A stretch of DNA of 64,000 nucleotides from RPQJ01 sp963748985 (GCA_963748985.1 CAVVKQ010000025.1:13437-77436); one strand, 5' to 3'; shown: positions 9,122-20,136, counted from the stretch's first letter. Notes: generated by a model not told the origin, from the sequence alone. Translations and numbers: made by a program.

Positions 9122-9694
9122 ATGGCGCTCACCGTGACGCTCGAGTTCTCGGAGGAGGAGCTCGACTACTTCCGCTCACTGATGCATCGCGCGCGGAATC
9201 GGAACGAACAGCGTCCGCCGCACGGGATCGCCGCGGCTGCCATGGCTGCAGTGGAGCGCTTGCGCTCGACGGCCCGTTCCCCCTTCATCCGGCGCCGTAT
9301 CGACCGCGTCGCGCGCCTGGTGGCCATGCTGGACGATCCGGAGTGGCAGTTGCCCGAGCTCGAGCGCAGCCGCGTACTGGACGGCCTCGCCTACGTCGCC
9401 GACGTCGAGGACCTCGTTCCCGACAATGTGCCGGTGCTTGGCCTCGTGGACGACGCGATCATGCTGGAACTGCTGCTGCGCGAACTGCAGCACGAACTCG
9501 ACGCCTACGAGGAGTTCGACCAGTACCGTCGCGACGAAACCGCGCGGCGCGACAAACCCGGCGTGCATCGCCCGGTATCGCGTGAGGACTGGCTCGCAGC
9601 GCGGCGCGAGGCGCTGCACGCCAGGATCCGGGAGCGGCGCGATCGCGACCTCGCGCGGGACGGCGAAACGTACCGATTGATCACGCGCTTCTAG
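9122..9694 (+). CDS. DUF1232 (YkvA-like) domain protein
   Basis: 190-residue protein of unknown function. The segment YVADVEDLVPDNVPVLGLVDDA (about residues 95-116) matches the short DUF1232/YkvA motif, typically written L.Y...P.DLIPD..PVLG..DD. The N-terminus is acidic and the C-terminus is strongly charged (RIRERRDRDLARD), so the protein looks cytoplasmic or peripheral. It follows exbD by 20 bp and precedes the decarboxylase by 15 bp, so all five genes from tonB onward may share a transcript. The sequence does not explain a link with the Exb motor. Confidence 0.75.
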   Translation: MALTVTLEFSEEELDYFRSLMHRARNRNEQRPPHGIAAAAMAAVERLRSTARSPFIRRRIDRVARLVAMLDDPEWQLPELERSRVLDGLAYVADVEDLVPDNVPVLGLVDDAIMLELLLRELQHELDAYEEFDQYRRDETARRDKPGVHRPVSREDWLAARREALHARIRERRDRDLARDGETYRLITRF

Positions 9695-9709
9695 CAGCAG
9701 GCACCATCG

Positions 9710-11350
<1,641 letters not shown>

Positions 11351-11397
11351 CTGGACGATCACTGCCGGGTAAGAACCACGTGAGTGGCAAGTGGCGA

Positions 11398-11633
11398 GCT
11401 TGCGTGCCGGGTGCAGGCGTAGCCCAGGGCAGGAAGGTTGACTCCTGCAAAGAGTCTATCACAGCGCCAAGCAAGACGGCGCAATGGCATTGTGCATCTC
11501 GCGTTCAGGCGTCGGCTTGCGTGCCGGGTGCAGGCGTAGCCCAGGGCAGGAAGGTTGACTCCTGCAAAGAGTCTTTCACCAGCGCCAAGCAGGACTGGCG
11601 CAATGGCGATGTGCATCTCGTCAATCAGGCGTT
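11398..11633. repeat. Direct tandem repeat of about 117 bp inside the DHFR-like pseudogene
   Basis: The stretch beginning GCTTGCGTGCCGGGTGCAGG occurs at 11398 and again at 11515, an offset of 117 bases. About 70 bases are identical, then small indels and substitutions appear up to about 11633. The unit encodes the C-terminal end of the DHFR-like protein on the reverse strand. It is a plain tandem duplication rather than a mobile element: no flanking inverted repeats or target duplication are seen. Confidence 0.85.
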
Positions 11634-11726
11634 GGCGAAGATACTGTTGAATGACGTTGACGCCGCCACCAAGACGAACATCCTTGCCCCGGGCCGCTTC
11701 GCGAGCTTGCGCCAGCGCGGCGGCAA

Positions 11727-12120
11727 TACGTGTTAGACAGGATCCTGCCGTCAACCGAAGTCTCATCGGCGGTCCGCGAAGGTCGAATTCCTGCCTTCCA
11801 TGACCAGTTCGGGGCGCGTGCGGCAAAGTCCTCGTCCAGGATCGCTGGTCCGCCATGCTACCGAGCGGATTCTTCTGAATCGTCCGTGTGGACATGGTCA
11901 GCACGAACCGACCGGGACGTGATAGACAGGATTCTCGCCCCACCAACCCCGCCAGCTCTCATCGGGCCAGGGTCCGCGAACCGGCCCGAACATGTTCCTG
12001 CCGAGAATCCAGGCCCCGATGTTCTGAAAGCCTCGAGCGGCAAAGTCCTCATCCAGGCCCGCTCCTCCGCCATCGCTACCAAACAGGTTCTTCTGAAACG
12101 TCCGTCGTGGACATGGCCCA
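11727..12120. repeat. Imperfect tandem duplication (about 190-bp units) inside the pseudogene
   Basis: Two neighbouring stretches, about 11727-11905 and about 11917-12120, share an order of blocks. Each starts with GACAGGAT-C and has a CATCGG block, then GGTCCGCGAA, CGGCAAAGTCCTC, then TTCTTCTGAA-CGTCC and GTGGACATGG. The copies have diverged much more than the 117-bp repeat, so this looks like an older duplication of the N-terminal half of the gene. Confidence 0.6.
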
Positions 12121-12294
12121 GCCATGAAGCGCGGTACCGCCCGACGCCGAGTGGGTTGTCGATGTCCTGGTCCGGGCCAGCGCCGAAGCCGTCGAGTGAA
12201 ATGGTAAAGCTTTCTACACGAAGCCTAGGACATGGTGTTTCCCGGGCGTCAGACACACTGATCGGAATAGACCATCGACCTGTTGTGCGGTCAA

Positions 12295-13029
12295 TCATGG
12301 GCGGTGTGCGCTCGAGCCCGGCTGGATTCGCTCCCGCTCAACCTCCTCCGCCACGATGCCCAGTACGCGCGGTGCGAAGACCAGGCCGACGTGCGTCTCG
12401 TTGACTTCGATGTGACGCACGTTCGGCGACCATCGGTCGACACAGGCTCGCCACGCCACGATTCCGTCGCGCCTGGAGTAAATCGCGGTGACGGGCACAC
12501 GCAACGGTGTCGCATACCGGTCTTTGATGGCCCGTTCGATCGCGTTGAGGTCGTGCCCCTGCGACCGATACCGTTCAGCCGTGGCCGTGTAGCGGGGGCC
12601 GCCAATCACGGGACTGCCGAGCGTGACGATGGTGCGCACGTGACCCGGGTGCTCGCGGGCGTACTCGCGGGCGATGTAGCCACCCAGGCTCCAGCCCACG
12701 AGTACGACAGGTTCGGCGTGCATTGCCATCGACGCCTCGACGACGGGTCTCAGCTGCGCACGCAGCTTCCTGACGTCACCGGTGTTCACGCCCAGCCCCC
12801 AGTCGCGGACGCGATGACCGCGCCGGCGCAGGAACGATTCCATGACGCGCATCGCGCGAGGTCCTGCGCCGAAACCCGGGAGCAGGATGACCGTGCGCGG
12901 CTGTGCAGCGCATCCGGATTTCATGGCCAGCCACGACGGTACCCATCGCAGCACGTCCATGGGCAGTCGCAGCTCCCGCAGCGCATCGAGCCTGCCGGGT
13001 GGAGTGATCGGTTCGTAGTCGATGGTCAT
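12295..13029 (-). CDS. Alpha/beta hydrolase (lipase/esterase-like)
   Basis: 244-residue alpha/beta-hydrolase fold protein. TVILLPGFGAGPRAM supplies the oxyanion strand-turn, GWSLGG (about residues 114-119) is the nucleophile elbow with the catalytic serine, and late Asp (SRRDGIV) and His (NETHVGLV) are placed as expected for the triad. There is no clear signal peptide. It lies 13 bp downstream of the DUF1615 lipoprotein gene on the same strand and is probably co-transcribed. The substrate is unknown; an ester or lipid is likely from the fold. Confidence 0.82.
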   Translation of the reverse strand: MTIDYEPITPPGRLDALRELRLPMDVLRWVPSWLAMKSGCAAQPRTVILLPGFGAGPRAMRVMESFLRRRGHRVRDWGLGVNTGDVRKLRAQLRPVVEASMAMHAEPVVLVGWSLGGYIAREYAREHPGHVRTIVTLGSPVIGGPRYTATAERYRSQGHDLNAIERAIKDRYATPLRVPVTAIYSRRDGIVAWRACVDRWSPNVRHIEVNETHVGLVFAPRVLGIVAEEVERERIQPGSSAHRP

Positions 13030-13042
13030 CGGGCGGGCTCTC

Positions 13043-14143
13043 TCACTCTGCTCGAGCGAGGCACCGCTTGTAGCGGTCGTCGACGCGGTGCGCGAACCAG
13101 TCCGTCGTCAGGTTGCGGGAGATCTTCGGACTCTCGAGTGCGATCCGCGGCACCATCGCTCGAGGCACAGGGCGGCCGGGTGGTACCGAGTCTGCCAGGG
13201 CCATCACCCGCAAGTAGAGCGGGGTTCGCTCAAACTCCGCCTCGTCGCCGTGCTGCAGAGATCTGCGAATCTGCGTATCACTCAGGTCCAATCGTCCGCC
13301 GATCGACCGAATCGCCAGCTCCGTAGCGCTCGGTTCATTGCTGCCCTCGATGAGCAGATCCCCGTCGAGGGCAAGGCGCTTTCCTGACGCTATGTTCACC
13401 GCGTTCTGGAAAGCGGCGTTGCGACTCGCAAAGTGACCCGCGTTGTAGTCCGCAAACCTGAAGACCATGTCGTCGTACGGCGCTGCGTAGTCGAGCAGAT
13501 GCGCGATGCCGAAATAGAGCCCGCCGCGCCGCGTGAAGACTTCGGCGCGAATGGTCCCCGGCATCGGATAGGGGTATCGCCGGTCTTTCGCCTGTCTTTC
13601 CGCAAACGCGATGCTTACCTGCATCGGCCCACCCGTGCGCACGGGATTCAGGTCGCCGAACAGCCGCTCGGCGAGCGGAACCTCCCGGATGAAGTCCTCG
13701 AACAGTTCGCTGAGGTCCTGCTCTGTCCTGGCTCGGTCCAGGCGCTCCCCGTAGCTCAGGCCATCCGGGGAACGCAGATCGAGCGCGGCGCTCACCAGGA
13801 GTTTGGGGATGTGGTACCGCGCGGCGCGCACGTCGATCTCCCGACGCGCAATGGCGGGAAGGCCGGGCACCGCGGGGGACACCTGAAAACTCGACTCCTG
13901 TTCCGTGACGGCCAGCACGCTGCAGATGTGTTCTGTAGTCGCTGGGACAGCGAGGACTTCCAACGCGGCGTAGATGTCGGTCGCCCAGCCCTCGGAGTCC
14001 GCGATCGTGGCTGGCATCAGGCCTCGGATCTTCGCGCGCACGGCATCGGGATCGACGGCAGGCGGGCGCGGCGGACTCGCGCAGCCGGCCAGCAGGGCAG
14101 TCGCTGCGACGAGCAGCGCGAAGCGTTGCATTCCCTGCAGCAT
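13043..14143 (-). CDS. DUF1615 family lipoprotein
   Basis: 366-residue protein with a lipoprotein signal (MLQGMQRFALLVAATALLAG followed by Cys), so probably anchored in the outer membrane. I recognise the rest as the DUF1615 family: ICSVLAVTEQESSFQVSP, the GGPMQVSIAFAE stretch and ADYNAGHFASRNAAFQNAV resemble lytic-transglycosylase/lysozyme-like segments with a Glu and a Gly-Pro-Met-Gln motif. Function is not established, but a peptidoglycan role is plausible. ATG 14143 was chosen because GGAGAAC precedes it and it opens directly into the signal peptide; the open frame extends to 14191. Confidence 0.82.
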   Translation of the reverse strand: MLQGMQRFALLVAATALLAGCASPPRPPAVDPDAVRAKIRGLMPATIADSEGWATDIYAALEVLAVPATTEHICSVLAVTEQESSFQVSPAVPGLPAIARREIDVRAARYHIPKLLVSAALDLRSPDGLSYGERLDRARTEQDLSELFEDFIREVPLAERLFGDLNPVRTGGPMQVSIAFAERQAKDRRYPYPMPGTIRAEVFTRRGGLYFGIAHLLDYAAPYDDMVFRFADYNAGHFASRNAAFQNAVNIASGKRLALDGDLLIEGSNEPSATELAIRSIGGRLDLSDTQIRRSLQHGDEAEFERTPLYLRVMALADSVPPGRPVPRAMVPRIALESPKISRNLTTDWFAHRVDDRYKRCLARAE

Positions 14144-14206
14144 TCGATCTGGTTCTCCATCGCTCCCGTTAGCGCGGAAGTCGGGCTGCATGTCGGTGAC
14201 GCTGCC

Positions 14207-14993
14207 TCATATTCGCATCAGTTTCGCGTAGATCGGCGCGACCCAGCTGCCCAACAGCCGCACCGCGTAGTGCGACATCCAGGCGTCGAAACCGACGCGC
14301 CAGTGCGCGCGACGCCCGTGCACGGCTTTCCAGACCATTGCCGCGACGTCTTCCGGTTTCGCCTTGACGCCCATCGTCTCGATCGACGCCGCCTGCCACT
14401 GCGCATTGCGCACCATGCCGGTGTCGACGTACGCGACGTAGATGCCGCAGACGTTGATGCCCTGCGGGCGGTACTCGATGTTGAGCGCCTCGGTGTAGCC
14501 GCGCACGAAGAACTTGGTGGCGCTGTAGACCGCGTGATGCGGCGAGCCGTACTCGGCAGAGGTCGACGCCATGGCGACCATGTGTGCGCCGGGCGCGGCG
14601 CGCCTGAGGTGGGGCAGTGCCGCGTCGAACGTGTGCATGACTCCCTTGACGTTGACGTCGACCTGCAGGTCCTTCTGTGCGGGGGTGATCTGTTCGTCAG
14701 GAGCCATGAACAGGACGCCCGCGTTGGCGAAGACGGCGTCAAGCTTGCCACCGCACCGTGCGGCGAAATCATCGATCGCGAGCGCGACAGCAGCGCGATC
14801 CCGCACATCCGCCACGTAAGGCGTGAAGCGCTCGCGCCCGATCGCTGCGGCCAGTGCTTCGACTGCGGCCGTGCCCAGGTCGCAACCACCGACGTGCCAG
14901 CCCCTCGAGGCGAAGAGGCGGGCCGTGGCGGTGCCGATGCCGCCGCCGGCGCCGGTGATGAAAATGGATGCGTTCGCGGTTGCGAGAGATCAT
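14207..14993 (-). CDS. Short-chain dehydrogenase/reductase with an apparent 5' frameshift
   Basis: NAD(P)-dependent SDR oxidoreductase. The continuous frame (from 14984 down to 14207) contains the cofactor motif ITGAGGGIGTATARLF, NAG in AVFANAGVLF, and the catalytic Tyr-x3-Lys in YSATKFFVRGY. That frame has a TGA and no start just before the Rossmann strand. An ATG at 14993 sits in the neighbouring frame, and removing one C near 14977 would join it to the SDR frame. About 260 residues are expected. The substrate is unknown. It is divergent from the OPT transporter gene, 104 bp away. Confidence 0.75.
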
Positions 14994-15097
14994 GATTCAC
15001 GCTCAGTGGGGTGACGATGCGGCCCGACCCGATCATGGCATTGCTTTTACCGCTGCCGGCCACTCTAATGCCGCAACTCAACCGGCGGAACACATTC

Positions 15098-17026
15098 ATG
15101 ACCAACGCCCTGGCCCCGGCGCAACTGACGCCCCGCGCGATCATCCTCGCCATCGTCCTGGCCGTCCTGCTCGCCGCTGCCAACACTTACCTCGGGCTGT
15201 TCGCCGGACTCACCATCGCATCGGCCATTCCCGCGGCCGTGGTTTCCATGGCCGTGCTGCGGGTGCTCGGCGGCAGCACCATCCTCGAGAACAACATCGT
15301 GCAGACCGGCGCGTCGGCGGGTTCGTCGATCGCCTCGGGTGTGATCTTCACGATCCCGGCACTCGTCATCCTCGGGCACTGGACCGATTTCCGTTACGCC
15401 TGGGTGCTCGCGATCGCCGGTCTCGGCGGCATCCTCGGCGTGTTCTTCTCGGTGCCGCTGCGGCGTTCGCTGATCGTCGAGCAGAACCTCAAGTTCCCGG
15501 AGGGCGTGGCGGCCGCCGAAGTGCTCAAGGCCGGCGACAACCCGGCGCAGGGCGTGAAGCTGCTCGGCCTGGCCGCGCTCGGCGGTGGCCTCGCCAAGCT
15601 CGCGGCCGGCAGTGGCCTGCGCGTGATCCCCGATACCGCGGCAGCCAGCGGCTTTTTCGGCAAGTGGCTTGCGTACTTCGGCACCAATCTCTCGCCCGCG
15701 CTGCTCGGCGTCGGCTACATCGTGGGCCTCAACATCGGCGCGCTCGCCCTCATCGGCGGCATGATTTCGTGGAGTGTCGCGATCCCGATCTACGTTGCCT
15801 GGTTCCTGCAGGACAACGCGCCGCTGGCACAGCAGCTCGCGGGCGCCGATGCCGAGACGATGGCCAACGCCGTCTGGTCGGCGCAGGTCCGTTACCTCGG
15901 CGTGGGCGCGATGCTCGTCGGCGGCATGTGGGCACTGGTGTCGATCCGCAGTTCGCTCGCGTCGGGTATTCGCAGCGGCCTCGAGGCCACGCGTGCAGGT
16001 GCGGCACGGGCGACCTCGCACACCGAGCAGGACCTGCCGATGAAGGCGATCCTGGTCGGCCTCGTGCTGTTCACGATTCCGCTCTTCGTCCTCTACCAGC
16101 TGATCGTCGACAACATCGGCATCAGCCTCGTGATGACGGTGATCATGATCGTCGCGGGCTTCGTGTTCACCTCGGTCTCGGCGTACATGGCGGGCCTCGT
16201 CGGCTCGTCGAACAACCCCGTCTCGGGTATCACCATCTGCACGATCCTGTTCGCGTCACTGCTGCTGGTCGTGCTGATGGGACGCGGCGCCGCGCTCGGC
16301 CCGGTGGCAGCGATCATGATCGGCTCGGTCGTGTGCTGCGCGGCCTGCATCGGCGGCGACAACCTGCAGGACCTGAAAGCCGGGCAACTCGTCGGCGCCA
16401 CGCCGTGGCGGCAACAGGTGATGCTGGCGATCGGTGCCGCAAGCTGCGCGCTCGTGATGGCTCCCGTCCTCAACCTGCTGCTCAAGGCCTACGGCATCGG
16501 CGCGCCCACCGCCGAACATCCGAACGCACTGATCGCGCCGCAGGCCACGTTGATGGCTTCGGTCGCCAAGGGCATGTTCGGCGGCGAACTGCCGTGGGGC
16601 ATGATTTCGATCGGCGCGCTGATCGGCGTCGGCATCATCCTGGTCGACGAATACCTCAAGCGCGTCAAGGCGCCGTTTCGCGCGCCCGTGCTCGCCGTGG
16701 CGGTGGGCATCTACCTGCCGCTCGAACTGTCGGTGCCGATCTTCTGCGGCGGCCTGATCGCGCACCTCGTCGAGCGCAAGCTGGGCATCAGTGGCGATTC
16801 GCCGCAGGCGGAACGAGCGAAGCAGAATGGAATCCTGTTTGCGGCCGGGCTCATCACGGGCGAGGCACTGATGGGGATCGTCATCGCCATCCCGATCGTG
16901 ATGTCGGGCAGCGCGGATGTACTGGCCCTCGGGTCGGGGCTGCAGTTCGGCGAAGGGCTCGGCCTCGCCGTCGTCGCAGGACTTGCGTTGTGGCTGTACC
17001 GCGTCGGCGCCAGTCGAGCCGCATGA
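15098..17026 (+). CDS. OPT family oligopeptide transporter
   Basis: 642-residue inner-membrane transporter of the OPT superfamily (bacterial TIGR00733 type), proton-driven uptake of oligopeptides or metal-chelate-like compounds. Many hydrophobic segments run from the N-terminus (AIILAIVLAVLLAAANTYLG) to the end. Family landmarks include NNIVQTGASAGSSIASG, FPEGVAAAEVLKAG, SSNNPVSGITICTILF and CIGGDNLQDLKAGQLVGATP. Start 15098 was chosen over 15011 and 15068 because GGCGGAA lies about 6 bases upstream and the N-terminus then starts just before the first helix. With the two POT genes it makes a third peptide transporter here. Confidence 0.9.
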   Translation: MTNALAPAQLTPRAIILAIVLAVLLAAANTYLGLFAGLTIASAIPAAVVSMAVLRVLGGSTILENNIVQTGASAGSSIASGVIFTIPALVILGHWTDFRYAWVLAIAGLGGILGVFFSVPLRRSLIVEQNLKFPEGVAAAEVLKAGDNPAQGVKLLGLAALGGGLAKLAAGSGLRVIPDTAAASGFFGKWLAYFGTNLSPALLGVGYIVGLNIGALALIGGMISWSVAIPIYVAWFLQDNAPLAQQLAGADAETMANAVWSAQVRYLGVGAMLVGGMWALVSIRSSLASGIRSGLEATRAGAARATSHTEQDLPMKAILVGLVLFTIPLFVLYQLIVDNIGISLVMTVIMIVAGFVFTSVSAYMAGLVGSSNNPVSGITICTILFASLLLVVLMGRGAALGPVAAIMIGSVVCCAACIGGDNLQDLKAGQLVGATPWRQQVMLAIGAASCALVMAPVLNLLLKAYGIGAPTAEHPNALIAPQATLMASVAKGMFGGELPWGMISIGALIGVGIILVDEYLKRVKAPFRAPVLAVAVGIYLPLELSVPIFCGGLIAHLVERKLGISGDSPQAERAKQNGILFAAGLITGEALMGIVIAIPIVMSGSADVLALGSGLQFGEGLGLAVVAGLALWLYRVGASRAA

Positions 17027-17074
17027 ATTCACACGGATGGTGAGACTGCGCGAAGCCCGGCGACGGCCCGGGCG

Positions 17075-17959
17075 ATGACCGCCTTCAGGGCACGCCTGTA
17101 CGCGTGCTTTGCGCTCGTTTACCTGGTCTGGGGATCGAGCTTCCTCGTGATTCGCATTGGCGTCACGGACCTGCCGCCACTGCTCTTTGCGGCTGGCCGC
17201 GCCCTCATCGGCGGCTCCGTGCTGCTCACACTCGCGCTGTATCGTGGCGACCGCCTGCCGAGCACCGCGCACGAATGGAAACTGATGTGCTTTTTTTCAA
17301 TTGTCCTGATCGCGTTGAGCAGCGGCCCATCCACGTTCGCGCTCAAGCACCTGCCGTCCAACGAAGTCGCGCTGCTCAACGCCAGCCTCGCCTTATGGAT
17401 AGCAGGCCTCGGGACCCTCGGGCCGAAAGGACAGTCGCTCTCGAGGATCAGCCTGCTCGGATTGATGCTCGGCTTCATCGGCGTGGCGCTGCTGGTCTGG
17501 CCCGCGGATTTTCGACTTACACCGCACGTCGGCTGGCAACTGCTGGTGCTGGCCGCTGCCCTGGTCTGGTCGGCCGGAACGATCATTTACCGCAACATGA
17601 CCATGCCTGTGGGCCCCATCGGCTTCAACGCGATCATCATGCTGCTCGGTGGCCTGGTGCTGTTCGTCGCGGGTACCGCGTCCGGCGAACTGCCACGCTG
17701 GCACTGGGGCCTGTCCGGGGTGCTCGCGCTGATTTTCCTCGGCGTATTCACCTCGGCAATGACCTACTCGGCATTCACGTGGCTGATGAAGAACGCGCGC
17801 ACGGATCGCGTCGCGACGTTTGCCTACGTCAACCCGGCCATCGCCACCTTGCTCGGGTGGATGGTCCTCGGCGAGTCGCTCACCCCGCAGCAGATCCTGG
17901 GCATGCTCGTGGTGCTGGGCGGCGTCGTGCTGGTGACGATGCCGCAACGCTATTTCTAG
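17075..17959 (+). CDS. EamA/DMT family transporter
   Basis: 294-residue drug/metabolite transporter with ten hydrophobic segments in two EamA repeats. The first is LVYLVWGSSFLVIRIGVTDL with PPLLFAAGRALIGG; the second, ALVWSAGTIIYRNMTMPVGP, ends at AFTWLMKNARTDRVATFAYV and PAIATLLGWMVLGESLTPQQ. Such proteins usually export amino acids or metabolites; the substrate cannot be read. ATG 17075 lies 48 bp after the OPT stop, so co-transcription is possible. Confidence 0.88.
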   Translation: MTAFRARLYACFALVYLVWGSSFLVIRIGVTDLPPLLFAAGRALIGGSVLLTLALYRGDRLPSTAHEWKLMCFFSIVLIALSSGPSTFALKHLPSNEVALLNASLALWIAGLGTLGPKGQSLSRISLLGLMLGFIGVALLVWPADFRLTPHVGWQLLVLAAALVWSAGTIIYRNMTMPVGPIGFNAIIMLLGGLVLFVAGTASGELPRWHWGLSGVLALIFLGVFTSAMTYSAFTWLMKNARTDRVATFAYVNPAIATLLGWMVLGESLTPQQILGMLVVLGGVVLVTMPQRYF

Positions 17960-17969
17960 CGGCTGAACC

Positions 17970-18344
17970 TCAGCGGTTGGCCGGGAATTTCTCGAACCTG
18001 CCGGACGAGCCGATCAGGCCCGAAGCGGCCCACGAGACGATGCTGACGATGATCGCAGCGCCCACGGCGGTCCAGAAGCCCGAGATCGTGAAGCCAGGGA
18101 CGACCCACGCGACCAGCGCGACCATGCCGGCGTTCAGCACCAGCAGGAACAGGCCGAGCGTCACGACCGTGATCGGCAGTGTCAGGATGAACGCGAGCGG
18201 ACGCACGAAGGCATTGACGATGCCGAGCAGCACCGCGGCCAGCAGGAGCTTGGACGGCGTCGCGAAGTGCAACCCGTCGAGCAGCTGGTTCGCCACCCAC
18301 AGGCCCAGCGCGGAAATCACGGCACGCAGCAGGAATCCAACCAT
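17970..18344 (-). CDS. Phage holin family (PF04020-type) four-helix membrane protein
   Basis: 124-residue protein with four membrane helices starting MVGFLLRAVISALGLWVANQ. It matches the small chromosomal family named after mycobacterial four-TMS phage holins (FVRPLAFILTLPITVVTLGL, LVAWVVPGFTISGFW). No phage genes are nearby, so this is a housekeeping-type membrane protein of unknown role. ATG 18344 is preceded by AAGGGAG on the reverse strand. The gene converges on the EamA gene with a 10-bp gap. Confidence 0.85.
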   Translation of the reverse strand: MVGFLLRAVISALGLWVANQLLDGLHFATPSKLLLAAVLLGIVNAFVRPLAFILTLPITVVTLGLFLLVLNAGMVALVAWVVPGFTISGFWTAVGAAIIVSIVSWAASGLIGSSGRFEKFPANR

Positions 18345-18456
18345 GTCGAGCGCTCCCTTCGTAACGGCGCCGGGCGCCGTCGGTTGACCTGCGCGCGATG
18401 GTAATGGAATCTGCACGGCGTCACACCCATCCCGGCAGCCCCGGAATCGAGAAGCC

Positions 18457-18846
18457 ATGGAATTCGTCGCCATCGTCGCCCTGCTCGCCGTCCTGCAGTA
18501 CCTTTATTTTGCGACTCTGGTCGCGCAGGCGCGCGGCAAGTTCGGCGTGAACGGTCCGGCGGTGACAGGACATCCGGTCTTCGAGCGTTATTTCCGCGTG
18601 CAGATGAATACGCTCGAGCTGTTGATCGCGCTGCTGCCAGGACTCTGGCTGTTCGCGTACTACGTGCGCCCGACGTGGGCCGCGCTCCTGGGCGCGGTCT
18701 ACCTGGTGGGTCGCTTCGTGTACCTGCGCAGCTACGTGGCAGATCCTGCGAAACGCGGCGTTGGTTTCGGGCTCAGCATGCTGCCGATCTTCGTCCTGCT
18801 GCTCGGGGCGCTGATCGGCGCCGGTTCAGCGCTTCTGCGCGGTTGA
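18457..18846 (+). CDS. MAPEG family membrane protein
   Basis: 129-residue protein with four hydrophobic helices, the layout of the MAPEG family (membrane-associated eicosanoid/glutathione metabolism). Typical family segments are ARGKFGVNGPAVTGHPVFER, RYFRVQMNTLELLIALLPGL and YLVGRFVYLRSYVADPAKRG. Bacterial members are often glutathione transferases or of unknown activity. It ends by overlapping the 3' end of the convergent S41 protease gene by 21 bp. Confidence 0.88.
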   Translation: MEFVAIVALLAVLQYLYFATLVAQARGKFGVNGPAVTGHPVFERYFRVQMNTLELLIALLPGLWLFAYYVRPTWAALLGAVYLVGRFVYLRSYVADPAKRGVGFGLSMLPIFVLLLGALIGAGSALLRG

Positions 18847-20136
18847 CGCCGGCTTGACCGCCGCGTAGTGCGTGCCGAGCCCGCGGTCTTTCAGGTACTG
18901 GAGTGCCGTGAGGACGGCGGCATCCTTCATCGGCACGACCGGTGCGTGCCGTGCCTGGCCGACGATCGTCGGACCGATCGCGATGTCAGGTTCGATCCCG
19001 CGTTCGTGTATCGACGAGCCTGACGGCGTGAAGTAGAGCGAGGTCGTGAGCTTCAGCGCCTGGCCGTCGCGCAACGGAATCACCGTCTGCACGGAGCCCT
19101 TGCCGAAGGTGCGCTCGCCCATCAAGGTCGCGCGGCCGTGATCACGCAACGCGCCGGCAACGATCTCCGACCCGGACGCCGAACCGCCGTCGACCAGCAC
19201 GACCAGCGGCTGGCCATCGAGCGCATCGCCCGGTGTCGCGGACATTTCGAAACGGGACGCGGGCGTGCGCCCGTCGGCGCGCACGATCACGCCGGCATCG
19301 AGGAAGGCATCGGCGATGCTGACGGCTGATTCGAGCACGCCGCCCGGATTGCCACGCAGGTCGAGCACGAGGCCGCGCAGAGGGTGGAACGCCGACTTCG
19401 GCGACCTGTGCACGAGCGTCGACAGGGCCTGCACGAGGTCGTCCGGCGTGGAGTCGCTGAACTGCGTGATGCGGACGTAGCCGAAATCACCCGGCAGCGG
19501 CTCCGCGCGAACCGAATGCACGTGCACTTCGCCGCGCTCGAGCGTGAACACCAGCGGTTCCGGCTCGCCTTTGCGACCGACCGCAAGCTCGACCTCTGTG
19601 CCTGTCACGCCGCGCATGCGGCCGATCGTCTCGTCGAGACTGTCGGCGGTGACGGGCTGGTCGTTGACGGCAAGCACGATGTCGCCGGCATGTACGCCGG
19701 CTTTCGCGGCAGGCGAGCCTTCGATCGGCGTCACGACGACCACGCGGCCGTCCTGGGCCGAAACCTCGATACCCACGCCGGTGTAGCTGCCGGTCGTCGT
19801 GGCACGCATCTCGTCGTAGGCGGCGGCGTCGAGAAAAGCGGAATGCGGATCGAGGTCGGAGACGATGCCCTTGACCGCGGCCTCGTCGAACGCCGAATCG
19901 GGGACCGGTTGCACGTATTCGCGACGGATGCGGCCCACCACTTCGTCGATCAGCTGATGGCCGGCGACCGGCCTCGCGGTCGTCACGGCAACGGCGGCCG
20001 GGACCGCCTGCGGGGCGGTAAACCACTGCGGTGCACGGGCGAGGCCGTACCCCAGGGCAATTCCGGCCACGGCGGCCAGGAGGATGTGCGAACGGGCAGT
20101 CACTTGGGTCAGGCGGTCCTGGTTCCGGCGGAGCAC
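18826..20136 (-). CDS. S41 family C-terminal processing peptidase
   Basis: 436-residue periplasmic serine protease of the CtpA/Prc family. It has an N-terminal membrane/signal helix (ILLAAVAGIALGYGLA), an N-terminal S41 segment (SDLDPHSAFLD), a PDZ domain (about 115-205, GVGIEVSAQDGRVVVVTPIE) and a catalytic domain. That domain has LRGNPGGVL, the nucleophile Ser in DGGSASGSEIVAGALRDHGR, and the Lys in MGERTFGKGSVQT. Such enzymes trim envelope proteins and often regulate peptidoglycan hydrolases. ATG 20136 overlaps the end of the upstream EAL gene by 28 bp; a GTG at 20103 just beyond that stop is an alternative start. Confidence 0.9.
   Translation of the reverse strand: MLRRNQDRLTQVTARSHILLAAVAGIALGYGLARAPQWFTAPQAVPAAVAVTTARPVAGHQLIDEVVGRIRREYVQPVPDSAFDEAAVKGIVSDLDPHSAFLDAAAYDEMRATTTGSYTGVGIEVSAQDGRVVVVTPIEGSPAAKAGVHAGDIVLAVNDQPVTADSLDETIGRMRGVTGTEVELAVGRKGEPEPLVFTLERGEVHVHSVRAEPLPGDFGYVRITQFSDSTPDDLVQALSTLVHRSPKSAFHPLRGLVLDLRGNPGGVLESAVSIADAFLDAGVIVRADGRTPASRFEMSATPGDALDGQPLVVLVDGGSASGSEIVAGALRDHGRATLMGERTFGKGSVQTVIPLRDGQALKLTTSLYFTPSGSSIHERGIEPDIAIGPTIVGQARHAPVVPMKDAAVLTALQYLKDRGLGTHYAAVKPASTAQKR

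Larger units (their letters stand above)
11359..12233 (-). pseudogene. Decayed dihydrofolate reductase-like (RibD_C) gene with internal duplications
   Basis: On the reverse strand, pieces of one DHFR/RibD_C-family protein appear in order but in several frames. A start ATG at 12233 is followed by the N-terminus LRVESFTISLDGFGAGPDQD, which needs one base removed just after the start. Next, in another frame, comes GAWILGRNMFGPVRGPWPDE, and then GKDVRLGGGVNVIQQYLRQR and LIDEMHIAIAPVLLGAGERL. The C-terminal piece LFAGVNLPALGYACTRHAS occurs twice, and the middle part has a second, poorly preserved copy at about 11735-11905. The family often confers no known resistance and is of uncertain function. 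At least three frameshifts plus duplications make a working product unlikely. Confidence 0.8.

Noticed and set aside
11398..11633. CRISPR array or satellite repeat
   Set aside because: Only two units of about 117 bp, no spacer pattern, and the sequence encodes the end of a DHFR-like protein.
17970..18344. Prophage holin gene suggesting a phage remnant
   Set aside because: The PF04020-type protein is a common chromosomal membrane protein; no lysis, structural or integrase genes are nearby.
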